Source of the DNA: CAYRNY01 sp964425755
GTDB lineage: Bacteria; Chloroflexota; Anaerolineae; Aggregatilineales; Aggregatilineaceae
Assembly: GCA_964425755.1 (NCBI GenBank)
Contig: CAYRNY010000015.1
Coordinates: 62,001-126,000, forward strand
Direction of reading: 5' to 3'
DNA length: 64,000 nucleotides
The position numbers and the translations under genes are program-made. Positions 26,852 through 35,362 of the stretch are shown in pieces (position 1 is the stretch's first letter; every line of letters begins with the position of its first letter). Below the pieces are notes generated by a model. That model was given only the letters and a program-made list of their open reading frames with translations, searched no databases and had not been told where the DNA came from.

Positions 26852-27751
26852 ATGGCGACAGTAACTGATAAGCCTTCACAAACTGCTGAAGCAACCACCG
26901 GGCAGGACGCGGAACCTCAGCCCGCACCGCAGTACCACCTGCGCATCGAGCCGTCGAAGGGCTGGGTGTCGCTGAAGCTGCAAGAGCTGTGGGAGTACCG
27001 CGAGCTGCTGTACTTCCTGACCTGGCGCGATATCAAGGTGCGCTACAAGCAGACCGTGCTCGGCGCGGCCTGGGCGATCATCCAGCCGTTCTTCACGATG
27101 GTGGTGTTCAGCCTGTTCTTCGGCAGATTAGCGAAGATTCCCTCGGATGGCGTGCCGTATCCGATCTTTAGCTACGCGGCGCTGGTGCCCTGGACGTTCT
27201 TCGCCACGGGGCTGTCGCAGTCCTCGAACAGCCTGGTGGGCAGCGCCAACCTGATCAAGAAGATCTACTTCCCGCGCCTGGTGGTGCCGATCTCCAGCGT
27301 GCTGGCACCGGCGGTGGACTTCGTGCTGGCGTTCGTCGTGTTGCTGGGGATGATGCTGGTCTACGGCATCACGCCGACCGCGAACGTGATCTGGCTGCCG
27401 CTGTTGCTGCTGCTGGCGTTCGTCACGTCGCTGGGCACGGGGCTGTGGCTCTCGGCGATGAACGTGCAGTTCCGCGACGTGAAGTACACGATCCCGTTCC
27501 TGACGCAGTTCTGGATGTTCGCCACGCCGATCGCATATCCCAGCAGCCTGATCGAGAACGACCTGCTGCGCGCGGTGTACGGGCTTAACCCGATGACGGG
27601 CGTGATCGAGGGCTTTCGCTGGGCGCTGCTGGACACGAACACCGCGCCGGGACCGCTGCTGGCGGTATCGGTGGTGGCGGCGCTGGCGCTGCTGGTGAGC
27701 GGCGCGTTTTACTTCCGGCGCATGGAGAAGACCTTCGCGGATGTGGTGTAA
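26852..27751 (+). CDS. Polysaccharide ABC exporter permease (Wzm/TagG type)
   Basis: The 299-residue protein has a cytoplasmic N-terminus with LWEYRELLYFLTWRDIKVRYKQTVLGAAWAI, the hallmark of Wzm/TagG permeases. Six membrane helices follow, with NLIKKIYFPRLVVPIS between them. It moves a finished lipid-linked polysaccharide across the inner membrane with the ATPase encoded 9 bp downstream. Confidence 0.93.
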   Translation: MATVTDKPSQTAEATTGQDAEPQPAPQYHLRIEPSKGWVSLKLQELWEYRELLYFLTWRDIKVRYKQTVLGAAWAIIQPFFTMVVFSLFFGRLAKIPSDGVPYPIFSYAALVPWTFFATGLSQSSNSLVGSANLIKKIYFPRLVVPISSVLAPAVDFVLAFVVLLGMMLVYGITPTANVIWLPLLLLLAFVTSLGTGLWLSAMNVQFRDVKYTIPFLTQFWMFATPIAYPSSLIENDLLRAVYGLNPMTGVIEGFRWALLDTNTAPGPLLAVSVVAALALLVSGAFYFRRMEKTFADVV

Positions 27752-27760
27752 AGGGATGGT

Positions 27761-29041
27761 ATGAGCAACGTAGCGATTCGGGTTGAGGGATTGGGCAAGA
27801 TGTACCGCATCGGGGCGGCGCAGAACGGCTACCGCACGTTCCGCGAGACGCTCACCGATGCGTTCACCGCACCGTATAGGCGGGCGCGGAACTTACTGCG
27901 CGGGCAGGCGTACGGCGCGGCAGGGCTGGACGAGACGATCTGGGCGCTCAAGGACGTGTCGTTCGAGGTGCAGCATGGCGAGGTGGTGGGCATCATCGGG
28001 CGCAACGGGGCGGGCAAGAGCACGCTGCTCAAGGTGCTCTCACGCATCACCGAGCCGACCGAGGGTTACGCGGATGTGTACGGGCGTGTGGGGTCGTTGC
28101 TGGAAGTCGGCACCGGCTTTCACCCGGAGCTGACGGGGCGCGAGAACATCTACCTGAACGGCGCGATCCTGGGCATGTCGCGCCAGGAGATCGACCGCAA
28201 GTTCGACGAGATCGTCGATTTCGCGGGCGTGGAGCGCTTCATCGACACGCCGGTCAAGCACTACTCAAGCGGCATGCGGCTGCGGCTGGGGTTCTCCGTC
28301 GCGGCGCACCTGGAGCCGGAGATCCTGGTCGTGGACGAGGTGCTGGCGGTGGGAGATGCGGAGTTCCAGAAGAAGTGCCTGGGCAAGATGTCCGACGTGG
28401 CGAGCGAGGGGCGCACCGTGCTGTTTGTGAGTCATAATATGGGGGCGATCCTTAATTTGTGTAGTCGCGTTGCAGTCATGGAACGGGGGTCTATAGATTA
28501 CCTGGGTGAGACTTCCGAAGGGGTTTCTTACTACGTCAACAAGACGGTTACACAAACTGCGGGTGAGGTTGACTTGCAGGCGCATCCAGCGCGCCGCAAG
28601 GGCTGCACGCCGATTCTGCAGCGGGCTCGCCTGCTGGATGAAAATGGCAATGTGCGTTCGCAGTTTCTGAGCGGTGAAACATGGCGACTCGAATTGAGCT
28701 GTGTTCTGGAGACGCCGTTGAAGGATTTTCGCATTGGCGTCGGTATAGATGATTGGCTCCAGAATCGTGTTTTCAGCCTTACGACGGATACTGCTGGGGC
28801 TGTGCTTGCTCCTGCCACCAGCGCGTTTAAGGTCGTTTGCAGTGTTGATGATCTTCCGTTAGGGCCGGGTCATTACACGTTGTCGCTTAGTGCGGGAACG
28901 CCACACGCACCGCTACTTGACGCACTTGATCACGCCGTCACGTTTCATGTTGAGGCCAGCGACTTCTTCGGCAGTGGCAAGCTGCCATCGCCCCAGTTGG
29001 GACGCGTGTTAGTGCGCTCGAAATGGAGCATAGAGGAATGA
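27761..29041 (+). CDS. Polysaccharide ABC exporter ATPase with carbohydrate-binding tail (Wzt type)
   Basis: The 426-residue protein has Walker A GRNGAGKST (80-88), the signature YSSGMRLRLGFSV and Walker B ILVVDEVLAVGD. A C-terminal domain of about 150 residues (from about residue 265) resembles Wzt substrate-recognition domains. The TagH/Wzt-type insertion LTGRENIYLNGAILGMSR is present. The base composition drops sharply near 28430, inside the gene: the ATPase part is very GC-rich and the tail is not. That fits swapping of the tail to match a different polysaccharide. Confidence 0.93.
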   Translation: MSNVAIRVEGLGKMYRIGAAQNGYRTFRETLTDAFTAPYRRARNLLRGQAYGAAGLDETIWALKDVSFEVQHGEVVGIIGRNGAGKSTLLKVLSRITEPTEGYADVYGRVGSLLEVGTGFHPELTGRENIYLNGAILGMSRQEIDRKFDEIVDFAGVERFIDTPVKHYSSGMRLRLGFSVAAHLEPEILVVDEVLAVGDAEFQKKCLGKMSDVASEGRTVLFVSHNMGAILNLCSRVAVMERGSIDYLGETSEGVSYYVNKTVTQTAGEVDLQAHPARRKGCTPILQRARLLDENGNVRSQFLSGETWRLELSCVLETPLKDFRIGVGIDDWLQNRVFSLTTDTAGAVLAPATSAFKVVCSVDDLPLGPGHYTLSLSAGTPHAPLLDALDHAVTFHVEASDFFGSGKLPSPQLGRVLVRSKWSIEE

Positions 29042-29817
29042 TCTCCCAGGCATTCCGCCGTGTGGCTTATCGCCTTGCTCCTCGGGCAACCTCGCGATTT
29101 GCTCAGTGGTATCATCAGCAGCGGCGTAATCGCAAGCTCGCAGCTAAGGCGAAGGCGCTGCGCCACAGCTTAGCTGCTCAGCAGGACCTCGACGCGATGG
29201 TCGAGCTTGTGTTGCAGTCGGGGCCGTTTAGACCAAGCCAGCAAAAAGCTGAAATTGTGGCGTTGCTGCGCCTGTTGCGTGAGCTTCAACCCACATACGT
29301 GTGCGAGATTGGCTCGTACCGGGGGGGCACGCTTGCGCTGTTCTGCCAGGTTGTCGCGCCCAACGCCCGTATTTTGGCCGTTGATTTCAACTTTAAGCCG
29401 GAACAACTCAGCGCGTTTCGTCATTTCGCCCGCGCTCGCCAGCGCATCACATTGCTTAAGGGCGATTCGCATGCACCGGAGACTCTGGAGCAGGCCAGGC
29501 GTTGGCTTGGTTCACAGCAGTTCGACTTCCTGTTCATCGATGGCGATCATTCGCTGGATGGCGTGACGCGCGATTACGAAATGTACGCCCCGTTAGTGCG
29601 GCAGGGCGGTGTGGTCGCCTTTCACGATATCGTGCCCGACTACCGAACACGTTTTGGAACCAAAACGCGAAGTTTTACAGGCGACGTTCCGGAGTTTTGG
29701 GCACGGTTGAAGCGAGATCGACCTGATGTAGAGGAATTCATCGCTGATCCGGAACAGGATGGTTTCGGGATCGGGGTGTTGCGCCGGGATGGCTTGCGCG
29801 ATGATAGTGCGTCCTAA
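29038..29817 (+). CDS. SAM-dependent methyltransferase (CmcI/Methyltransf_24-like)
   Basis: ATG 29038 overlaps the stop of the Wzt gene (ATGA); ATG 29023 is an alternative but has no ribosome site. The 259-residue product has the SAM-binding motif VCEIGSYRGGTLALF, the acidic ILAVDF, and FDFLFIDGDHSLDGV. These are typical of class I O-methyltransferases acting on sugars. It may cap or decorate the exported glycan, since chain-end methylation is recognised by Wzt tails in some systems (inference). Confidence 0.85.
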   Translation: MISQAFRRVAYRLAPRATSRFAQWYHQQRRNRKLAAKAKALRHSLAAQQDLDAMVELVLQSGPFRPSQQKAEIVALLRLLRELQPTYVCEIGSYRGGTLALFCQVVAPNARILAVDFNFKPEQLSAFRHFARARQRITLLKGDSHAPETLEQARRWLGSQQFDFLFIDGDHSLDGVTRDYEMYAPLVRQGGVVAFHDIVPDYRTRFGTKTRSFTGDVPEFWARLKRDRPDVEEFIADPEQDGFGIGVLRRDGLRDDSAS

Positions 29818-30763
29818 AGTCGTTACGGTGGTTGTCACGTTCAATGCAGGTGCCTGGCTTCGAAAATGCCTGGACGGCCTGGAAAACAGTGATTATCCCA
29901 TCGATATCATCGTCGTAGATAATCATTCCACAGATGACACCCTGGATTATCTCAAGGCCAGAGCCTCTCTTCAGTATCTGGCAATGCCAGACAACGTAGG
30001 GTTTGGCAAGGCGAACAATGTCGGAATAAGTATGGCATTGGAGCAAGGCGCTGATTATGTGTTTCTGCTAAACCAGGATGCTTTTATCGAGCAAGATACG
30101 ATAGAAAAGTTAGTAGCCGGGATGATTAAGAATCCGACTTTTGGCATACTAAGTCCGCTCCACCTTAATGCGGACGGTACTGCAATTGACCCGGCATTTG
30201 CTCGCTACATAGTTACAGAGGGAGCAGAGCTATACTACTCGGACCTGCTTTTCGGTCGCTTGGGTCCAGAAAAGGTATACTCCCTGCGCTATGCAAACGC
30301 TGCGGCCTGGATGGTTTCTGCCACATGCCTGCAGGTTGTCGGTGGCTTCGACCCTCTATTTTTTATGTACGGTGAGGATGATGATTACTGCCGACGAGTC
30401 CTCAGGCACGGTTTCCAGATCGGCATGCTACCGAGCGCTGTGGTTTGTCACGCGCGTGGGAAAGGTGATCCCGCCGCGGAGAAACGAAACACAAGACAGC
30501 GGTTTCAAGCCCGGTACTCCCGAGAGAAAGCTCGAAGCATTGTTGAACTCAAAGCACCAGGAAACTTCCTGCATGTTGTTGCCTTATGGTATCTACGGAT
30601 GTATTACACCGGGATAAGGGAACTCATCAACCGAGACGCGTATTTGTTGGCAGTGCATGTGCTTGCAGCCATGCGCGTAGCTATGCTGCTTCCAAAGATA
30701 TTTGTTCATCGAAGGAAGAGTGCGCGTCCGGGCGCGATTTGGCTGAACAATCCTGGGAAATGA
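29801..30763 (+). CDS. GT2-family glycosyltransferase (rhamnosyltransferase-like), last chromosomal gene before the prophage
   Basis: The start is ATG 29801, overlapping the methyltransferase by 17 bp. The 320-residue protein shows VVTVVVTFNAGAWLRKCLDGL, VVDNHSTDD, VGFGKANNVGI, VFLLNQDAF and FFMYGEDDDYCRRV. Its lower GC and codon use differ from the ABC genes just upstream. It ends in a normal basic tail, so the prophage does not seem to have truncated it. Confidence 0.9.
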   Translation: MIVRPKVVTVVVTFNAGAWLRKCLDGLENSDYPIDIIVVDNHSTDDTLDYLKARASLQYLAMPDNVGFGKANNVGISMALEQGADYVFLLNQDAFIEQDTIEKLVAGMIKNPTFGILSPLHLNADGTAIDPAFARYIVTEGAELYYSDLLFGRLGPEKVYSLRYANAAAWMVSATCLQVVGGFDPLFFMYGEDDDYCRRVLRHGFQIGMLPSAVVCHARGKGDPAAEKRNTRQRFQARYSREKARSIVELKAPGNFLHVVALWYLRMYYTGIRELINRDAYLLAVHVLAAMRVAMLLPKIFVHRRKSARPGAIWLNNPGK

Positions 30764-30832
30764 AACCGTGTTGAGGTTGGAAGTTCCTGTAGAATCCGCT
30801 TTGTTAACGCGATGTTATTGCGCGCGGCTTGT

Positions 30833-30844
30833 GAGGAGTTCCTC
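30833..30844. other. Candidate attachment-site core of the serine-recombinase prophage
   Basis: GAGGA and TCCTC flank a GT dinucleotide, extending by one more paired base each side (30832-30845). Large serine recombinases cross over at a 2-bp core inside a short imperfect palindrome. This spot lies in the 147-bp gap between the last chromosomal gene and the recombinase. The other attachment half is outside the window, so this is only a guess. Confidence 0.25.
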
Positions 30845-30910
30845 AACGGCAAAATCGAGAGAGCGCGGCGCCAACAGCCGGGCTTTGCACTGTAGAGGGG
30901 GGTGTAATCG

Positions 30911-33160
30911 TCACGACGACCGGTAAGAAGTCATACCCGTGTGATCTCCGGGTAGTTGTTCATCGGGTGGTGTAAAGGTGCCGATGCGCAGCCGGTACTC
31001 CACGATCGTTTCGTTCGGGCGGATCGTCTTCCGACCGCGAATCTTCACCCACGGCCCGCGCAGTACGACCACCCTGTCGTGGATCGCGCGCCACGAACGC
31101 GCCGGAAACGCGTCGGCGATCTCGACCCGGTGCGCGTCGCGGTCCAGCAGTTCGAGCAACAACTCATCATCTTCCGGCCGCCACGGGGTGCCCGAGGCTG
31201 CCCGGTGCGGTGACGGATCGTCTTTGCAGCGCTGCACGTACATCTCGTAGCTTTCTCTGTTGAGGATAGGTGTCGGTGAGAAGGCGTTTTTGGCGTCGTC
31301 GCGCAGGTACATGATCTTCCTGTGAATGTGCTTCCAGATGCGCTTCGGGAACGCCTTCGCGATCTCAAGTTGCGTCGCGCCGTTGTCGTAAAGCTCAAGC
31401 AGCGTCTCGATATCCTCAGTCGTCCAGCGTGTGCCCTTGCTGACGATCCGTTCGGCGCGGACGGTGTCCTTGCTGCCGTCTTGCCAATACACGGTCAGGT
31501 CCAGCGCGCGGTATTCCGCCGGCAACGCTTCGATGCGGATCAGCAGCAGGCGCAGGATGCCGCGTCTCTGCTCTACGGTGTAGTTATCCCACTCGTCAAG
31601 CACGATGGTGAAGTCTTGGCGCAGATCGGAGAGGCGTTTCAGACGCTGTTTTTCGTCTTCGCTGCCTTGCAGAATGCTTGTTAAGCGCTTGTGTTCTTGT
31701 TCCGCCTCGGCATAGCGATCTTGGACCGCGCGGATCATGCGCGGGTTGGTAAGCGAGTCAAGACTGACGACTTGCTGTGCCATCGTCTGCTCAAGTGCGG
31801 CAAGCTGCTTTTCGATCCGCCGCCGTTCCCGCTCGTATCTTTTGGTTGACTCGGAAATCATCTCATCCCACGCCGCCGGATCAAAGGTTGCCTTGAGCTT
31901 CGCGTGCAGCAGTTCCGTGATGACTTCATCGACGCTATAGGCGACTTTCGACCATAACTGCTTTCGATACAGGCCCTTGCTTCGGAACGTGTAGCGGTAG
32001 TGCTGCCGCTTTTTTATCCATTCTGTCCCCACGTTATGCCACTCGCCGTTTTCGAGCGAGATCAAATACCCCGAGCATAGCGGGCGCTCGCAGGGGCGCT
32101 TTTCGTCCAATGTGGGACGAGCGTTCAGGCGCTCCGCGTGAAATGCTTTATTGGGGCTGCCATCAAGCGTGTACTGAGAGAGATAGTTGAACGCCTGCAT
32201 AAACATGTCGACAGGGACGATCGGCTCGTGGTTGTCATAGATTTGGATCACGTCATTTACCGCCCAATGCCCGATATAAGCCGCATTCACAAACAAGTGC
32301 CGCAACCCTGCCAGACTCGGGCAGTACCCCTTTCCGTTGACGATCATATGGTACTTGGCGAAAAAGTCTTCCGGTGGGGGCGTGGTGGCAGGGTCCGGAT
32401 AATACGGCCCGTGCTGGTGAATGTGGCGTCCTGTTCTGCGAAGATTGCCGTTAAACGAAACGAACAGCCGAAAGTATTCCCGCACGACCTCGGCATAGGG
32501 CTGAAACGGGATGTATTTGTGCCAGTTCGGGTTACTGGTTCCATCGGGCAGCGTTTTGCGCTTGTCCACCATGTAGCCGATAGTCATATACGACCCGGTC
32601 CAGCGCCCCTCAAGCTGCATGCGTTTTCTGGCGCGTGCCAGCTTGCCGATGATGATGGAGCTGAGGTACTCGGCTGCCATCTCGCACTTGAAGCGGAACT
32701 GCCGCGCGTGAAAGATGCCCGTCATCGGGTTGGCGAAGTCGTACACCATCGACGGCGTGATGACCAACACGTTGGCCTCGCGGCAGGCTTCGATGAAAAT
32801 ATTGACCTGAATCTGGGTGATGTCGCGAAACAGCCGGTCTTCATCCTGGCAGGCAACGGCCCGCACCTGGCGTTCGGTGATGAGATCGAACAATTCCTTC
32901 ATGCCGGGTCGCTCGTCGATCTTCTTCGTCCCGGAAACGCCGCCATCCATATCGATCAGGTGGATGTCCGATTCCTTCCAGCCGCGCTCGACAAGGAAAG
33001 ACACCATATCAATGGTCTGAATGGCCGTTGAGACGTTGCCGATCTGCCCGTCGGTGGACTGGCGGTAGTACACGGCAACCGGGTGATCGGTCGGCAGCGT
33101 GGTGCTCGCGTCGATAGCTTCAGGTTCGGGCTTTGTGGGTTTGCGGTATCGCTTGCTCAT
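30911..33160 (-). CDS. Large serine recombinase (prophage integrase) with two C-terminal Myb-like domains
   Basis: The 749-residue enzyme has the resolvase catalytic domain (about 26-175, nucleophile Ser35 in YYRQSTDG, then GGVSGTKKIDERPGMKELFD and CQDEDRLFRD). A recombinase DNA-binding domain follows (about 190-330) and a coiled coil (about 435-510). The zinc-ribbon region keeps only CERPLC. The end carries two similar Myb/SANT-like units, about 576-620 (RWTTEDIETLLELYDNGAT) and 657-702 (PWRPEDDELLLELLDRDAH). It inserts and excises the phage genome at specific sites. It is translationally coupled to a 57-residue protein upstream. Confidence 0.92.
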   Translation of the reverse strand: MSKRYRKPTKPEPEAIDASTTLPTDHPVAVYYRQSTDGQIGNVSTAIQTIDMVSFLVERGWKESDIHLIDMDGGVSGTKKIDERPGMKELFDLITERQVRAVACQDEDRLFRDITQIQVNIFIEACREANVLVITPSMVYDFANPMTGIFHARQFRFKCEMAAEYLSSIIIGKLARARKRMQLEGRWTGSYMTIGYMVDKRKTLPDGTSNPNWHKYIPFQPYAEVVREYFRLFVSFNGNLRRTGRHIHQHGPYYPDPATTPPPEDFFAKYHMIVNGKGYCPSLAGLRHLFVNAAYIGHWAVNDVIQIYDNHEPIVPVDMFMQAFNYLSQYTLDGSPNKAFHAERLNARPTLDEKRPCERPLCSGYLISLENGEWHNVGTEWIKKRQHYRYTFRSKGLYRKQLWSKVAYSVDEVITELLHAKLKATFDPAAWDEMISESTKRYERERRRIEKQLAALEQTMAQQVVSLDSLTNPRMIRAVQDRYAEAEQEHKRLTSILQGSEDEKQRLKRLSDLRQDFTIVLDEWDNYTVEQRRGILRLLLIRIEALPAEYRALDLTVYWQDGSKDTVRAERIVSKGTRWTTEDIETLLELYDNGATQLEIAKAFPKRIWKHIHRKIMYLRDDAKNAFSPTPILNRESYEMYVQRCKDDPSPHRAASGTPWRPEDDELLLELLDRDAHRVEIADAFPARSWRAIHDRVVVLRGPWVKIRGRKTIRPNETIVEYRLRIGTFTPPDEQLPGDHTGMTSYRSS

Positions 33161-33330
33161 GCTGCTTTCTCCAAGAGTTTACTCGCGCCGATCTTCTTGC
33201 GGGGCTTCGTCGTCTTTGCCAATCCCTGCGCCCAAAGATAGGACTCGATCAGCAGGCCGTATACTTTTCTGAGATCAACGGCCTTGGTTTTCGTCTGGCG
33301 TTTTTGTTTCGGTTTTTCAGATTTCTGCAT
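33157..33330 (-). CDS. Small basic protein coupled to the serine recombinase (57 aa)
   Basis: This short frame starts at ATG 33330. It ends in TGA that overlaps the recombinase ATG (ATGA), a sign of coupled translation. The product is strongly basic (KSEKPKQKRQTKTK at the start, KTTKPRKKIGASKLLEK near the end) around a short helical core (LRKVYGLLIESYLWAQGLA). It might bind nucleic acid or assist the recombinase; no family is recognised. Confidence 0.5.
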   Translation of the reverse strand: MQKSEKPKQKRQTKTKAVDLRKVYGLLIESYLWAQGLAKTTKPRKKIGASKLLEKAA

Positions 33331-33344
33331 GTAACGGTATGGCG

Positions 33345-33680
33345 TTATTTTCGAGCCCGCCTGGAATAACCTGCCGCTGCGCCGCGTCGCGGGTAACGCG
33401 GGGGCGGAAATATGAGCCCCTTTAGGCGGTGCATTCCCAGTGCCCAGCGCGCCAGAGTAGGGGACTGCACGCGGTAGCGAAACAGACGACGCTCCACGTC
33501 GTCAAGATGCACCTCGTAGCAACGGCGCGGTCCCGCCAGGCGTTTACGCGTCGCCCAACGCACCAGCCGTTGTAGCTCGCCGTGCCGGTTCAGCAGACGT
33601 AAGACGGTCCAGAACTCGCGCCAGGACTGGCGCATCTGGTCCCGCCGTGTGAACTGGTGTGTTGCGTTACGATACTGCAT
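33345..33680 (-). CDS. Hypothetical basic protein (111 aa)
   Basis: The likely start is ATG 33680 (MQYRNATHQFTRRDQ); the open frame continues to 33818 but overlaps the divergent gene. The product is rich in Arg (LVRWATRKRLAGPRRCYEV, RRLFRYRVQSPTLARWALG) and could bind nucleic acid. Its end lies 14 bp before the 57-residue gene, so it may belong to the recombinase operon. Function unknown. Confidence 0.5.
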   Translation of the reverse strand: MQYRNATHQFTRRDQMRQSWREFWTVLRLLNRHGELQRLVRWATRKRLAGPRRCYEVHLDDVERRLFRYRVQSPTLARWALGMHRLKGLIFPPPRYPRRGAAAGYSRRARK

Positions 33681-33735
33681 CGGTGAATGCTTCTTGACAG
33701 CCCGTCCCGGACGCTCTACGCTGCGCATAAGACAC

Positions 33736-34413
33736 ATGGTTGCCAACCCACAACCGCAGCCGAACCGCGATCGCCTCTGGAACCTGGCGTTCCGCCTGGC
33801 GAACTCCGACTGGGCCACAATCCTGCTCCAGGGCTGGGAACTGCTCCAGAAAATCCGAACCGAACGGACGATAGGACTCTACGAAGTGCTGGACTTCGAG
33901 CACACGCTCGAACTGTGCGATCCCCAGGGCAAAGAGGCCGTGTATCACAAGCGCGAGACGGTGCGCCTGCTGCAGGATTACGTCGCGGCCTACGTGGACC
34001 AGGTGTGGGGGAGAGGGGAGATATTCGCCGATTATCGCTGCCATCCCGGCAAGCCGGTCGATCGCTATCGCTGCGGGCACAAGACCTGCGTGCTGATCTC
34101 GCTGCGCGAGTCTGTGCGGCGTGGAGATATCCTGCGTATTGCCATCGACCGCACCGTGCGCGACAGCTTCGACCTGGACACCGGCTGGAGTGAAACGGTG
34201 GTGCGTCACCGCACACACCGCTTCTACATCGCCGTTATCTTCCCGCCAGAACGCCTGCCGAGGGAGGTCGTCCTGCTCCAGGTCAACCAGAACCGCACCA
34301 CGTCGCTGGGGGAGAACCACACCGAAATCCTGCCTGACGGACGCCACCGGGTGTTCTGGGAGACCACGAAGCCCAAGCTGTTCGAGGTCTACACCCTCAA
34401 GTGGACGTGGTAA
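33736..34413 (+). CDS. Hypothetical protein (225 aa), divergent from the recombinase operon
   Basis: The start is taken as ATG 33736 (MVANPQPQPN), giving 225 residues. The first half is helical (LWNLAFRLANSDWATILLQGWELLQKIRTERTIGLYEVLD), and the second half is beta-rich (HKTCVLISLRESVRRGDILRI, HRFYIAVIFPPERLPREVVLLQV). A single Cys-His pair (YRCGHKTC) is present. I recognise no family. It is the only plus-strand gene at the left end of the prophage and may be an accessory gene expressed in the lysogen. Confidence 0.6.
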   Translation: MVANPQPQPNRDRLWNLAFRLANSDWATILLQGWELLQKIRTERTIGLYEVLDFEHTLELCDPQGKEAVYHKRETVRLLQDYVAAYVDQVWGRGEIFADYRCHPGKPVDRYRCGHKTCVLISLRESVRRGDILRIAIDRTVRDSFDLDTGWSETVVRHRTHRFYIAVIFPPERLPREVVLLQVNQNRTTSLGENHTEILPDGRHRVFWETTKPKLFEVYTLKWTW

Positions 34414-34494
34414 CGGTCCTGCCGCTGTGCTACGTGCTGCCGCCGCCCATGGCTGTGCTCCTTGTACACTCGTTTTCTGCATAACGTTAAAAGG

Positions 34495-34544
34495 CAACTA
34501 CCTGTACGTAGTTGCTATAATTATAATCGAGGGTGATTATAATG
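34495..34544. repeat. Two inverted repeats between convergent prophage genes
   Basis: GCAACTAC/GTAGTTGC (34495-34502 and 34509-34516) is followed by ATTATAATC/GATTATAAT (34521-34529 and 34536-34544). The first is a plausible terminator for the plus-strand gene. The second, AT-rich palindrome with a 6-bp spacer looks like a protein-binding site. Confidence 0.4.
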
Positions 34545-34579
34545 TCAACAAGATAACAAATACCGGGAGCCTGAAGCGT

Positions 34580-34813
34580 CTATTTATCTTCTTTGCCTTT
34601 GGGACCCGGGCGTCTTTCGGTTGCCAAATACTTCTTTACCGCTGCTTCCGTAGTAACCCATCCGAAGCCAAGTTTCGTTCCCCAGATTTTGCCCTGGCGC
34701 ACCAGCAGGCGCAGGTGGCTATGCGACAATCCACTGAGTTCGGCAGCTTCCGACAGGGTTATTAGCTGTTGCGCAGCTTCCTCTACAGCGGCATCATCCG
34801 TTTCGTCAGGCAT
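34580..34813 (-). CDS. Excisionase-like helix-turn-helix protein
   Basis: The 77-residue version starts at ATG 34813 (MPDETDD); an upstream ATG at 34846 would add 11 residues. It contains an HTH_17/MerR-type domain (LITLSEAAELSGLSHSHLRLLVRQGKIWGTKLGFGWVTTEAAVKKYL). Proteins of this kind bind DNA as excision factors or small regulators. Its place near the recombinase suggests a role in prophage excision, although serine recombinases usually use other directionality factors. Confidence 0.75.
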   Translation of the reverse strand: MPDETDDAAVEEAAQQLITLSEAAELSGLSHSHLRLLVRQGKIWGTKLGFGWVTTEAAVKKYLATERRPGPKGKEDK

Positions 34814-35362
34814 ACCCAAAGTGTACACCGGCGCGGGAACAAGCAAAAGCGCAGGCGATCCGTTCGGGGGAGGGAATCCTCCGCTTATGTGCCGGTGGGT
34901 CGCACAATGTAGATTTTACGGCGCAGCTACTATTATTATGACTCGCCGTTAGCACCTGGTTTGTCGTGCGCGTCCAAGGCTTGAATCGCCACATCCGGAG
35001 TCACGATACGAAGCCCTGGACGTTTCAGGCCAAAACAGGGCTAGAAGGCCGGTTTTGGATCACTTTTAGTTTCCGCGAGTAACGTGCAGTTGTTAAGCTG
35101 CCCCGGCACGGACGCACTCCGTGCCGGCCTAATCGATCGCCGGGCCTTGCTCTGCGCCGTCCTTCCTTCTATAGCACTAGTGTTCTGATTATTTGTACCG
35201 ATTCACCTTTGACAATTAAGCCGGAAAAACCTTCTTTTGTGTCAGCGCGTGGAGTTGTGCTATACTGGGGCTGAACCACGCGTTGGTTTGCGCTGCATGG
35301 CAGCGTCGCGAACTGTCGTGTAGTGTTCTTCTCAGGCCACCGTTCCAGCGGTGGCCGCGCTT
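34814..35362. other. Non-coding stretch with a 10-bp inverted repeat
   Basis: No gene is seen. CCGGCACGGA (35103-35112) pairs with TCCGTGCCGG (35118-35127) around a 5-base loop. TTGACA at 35209 and TATACT at 35261 occur but are too far apart to form one promoter. Confidence 0.4.

Noticed and set aside
35209..35266. TTGACA and TATACT as a promoter
   Set aside because: The two boxes are 46 bases apart, far beyond the usual 16-18, and no plus-strand gene follows.
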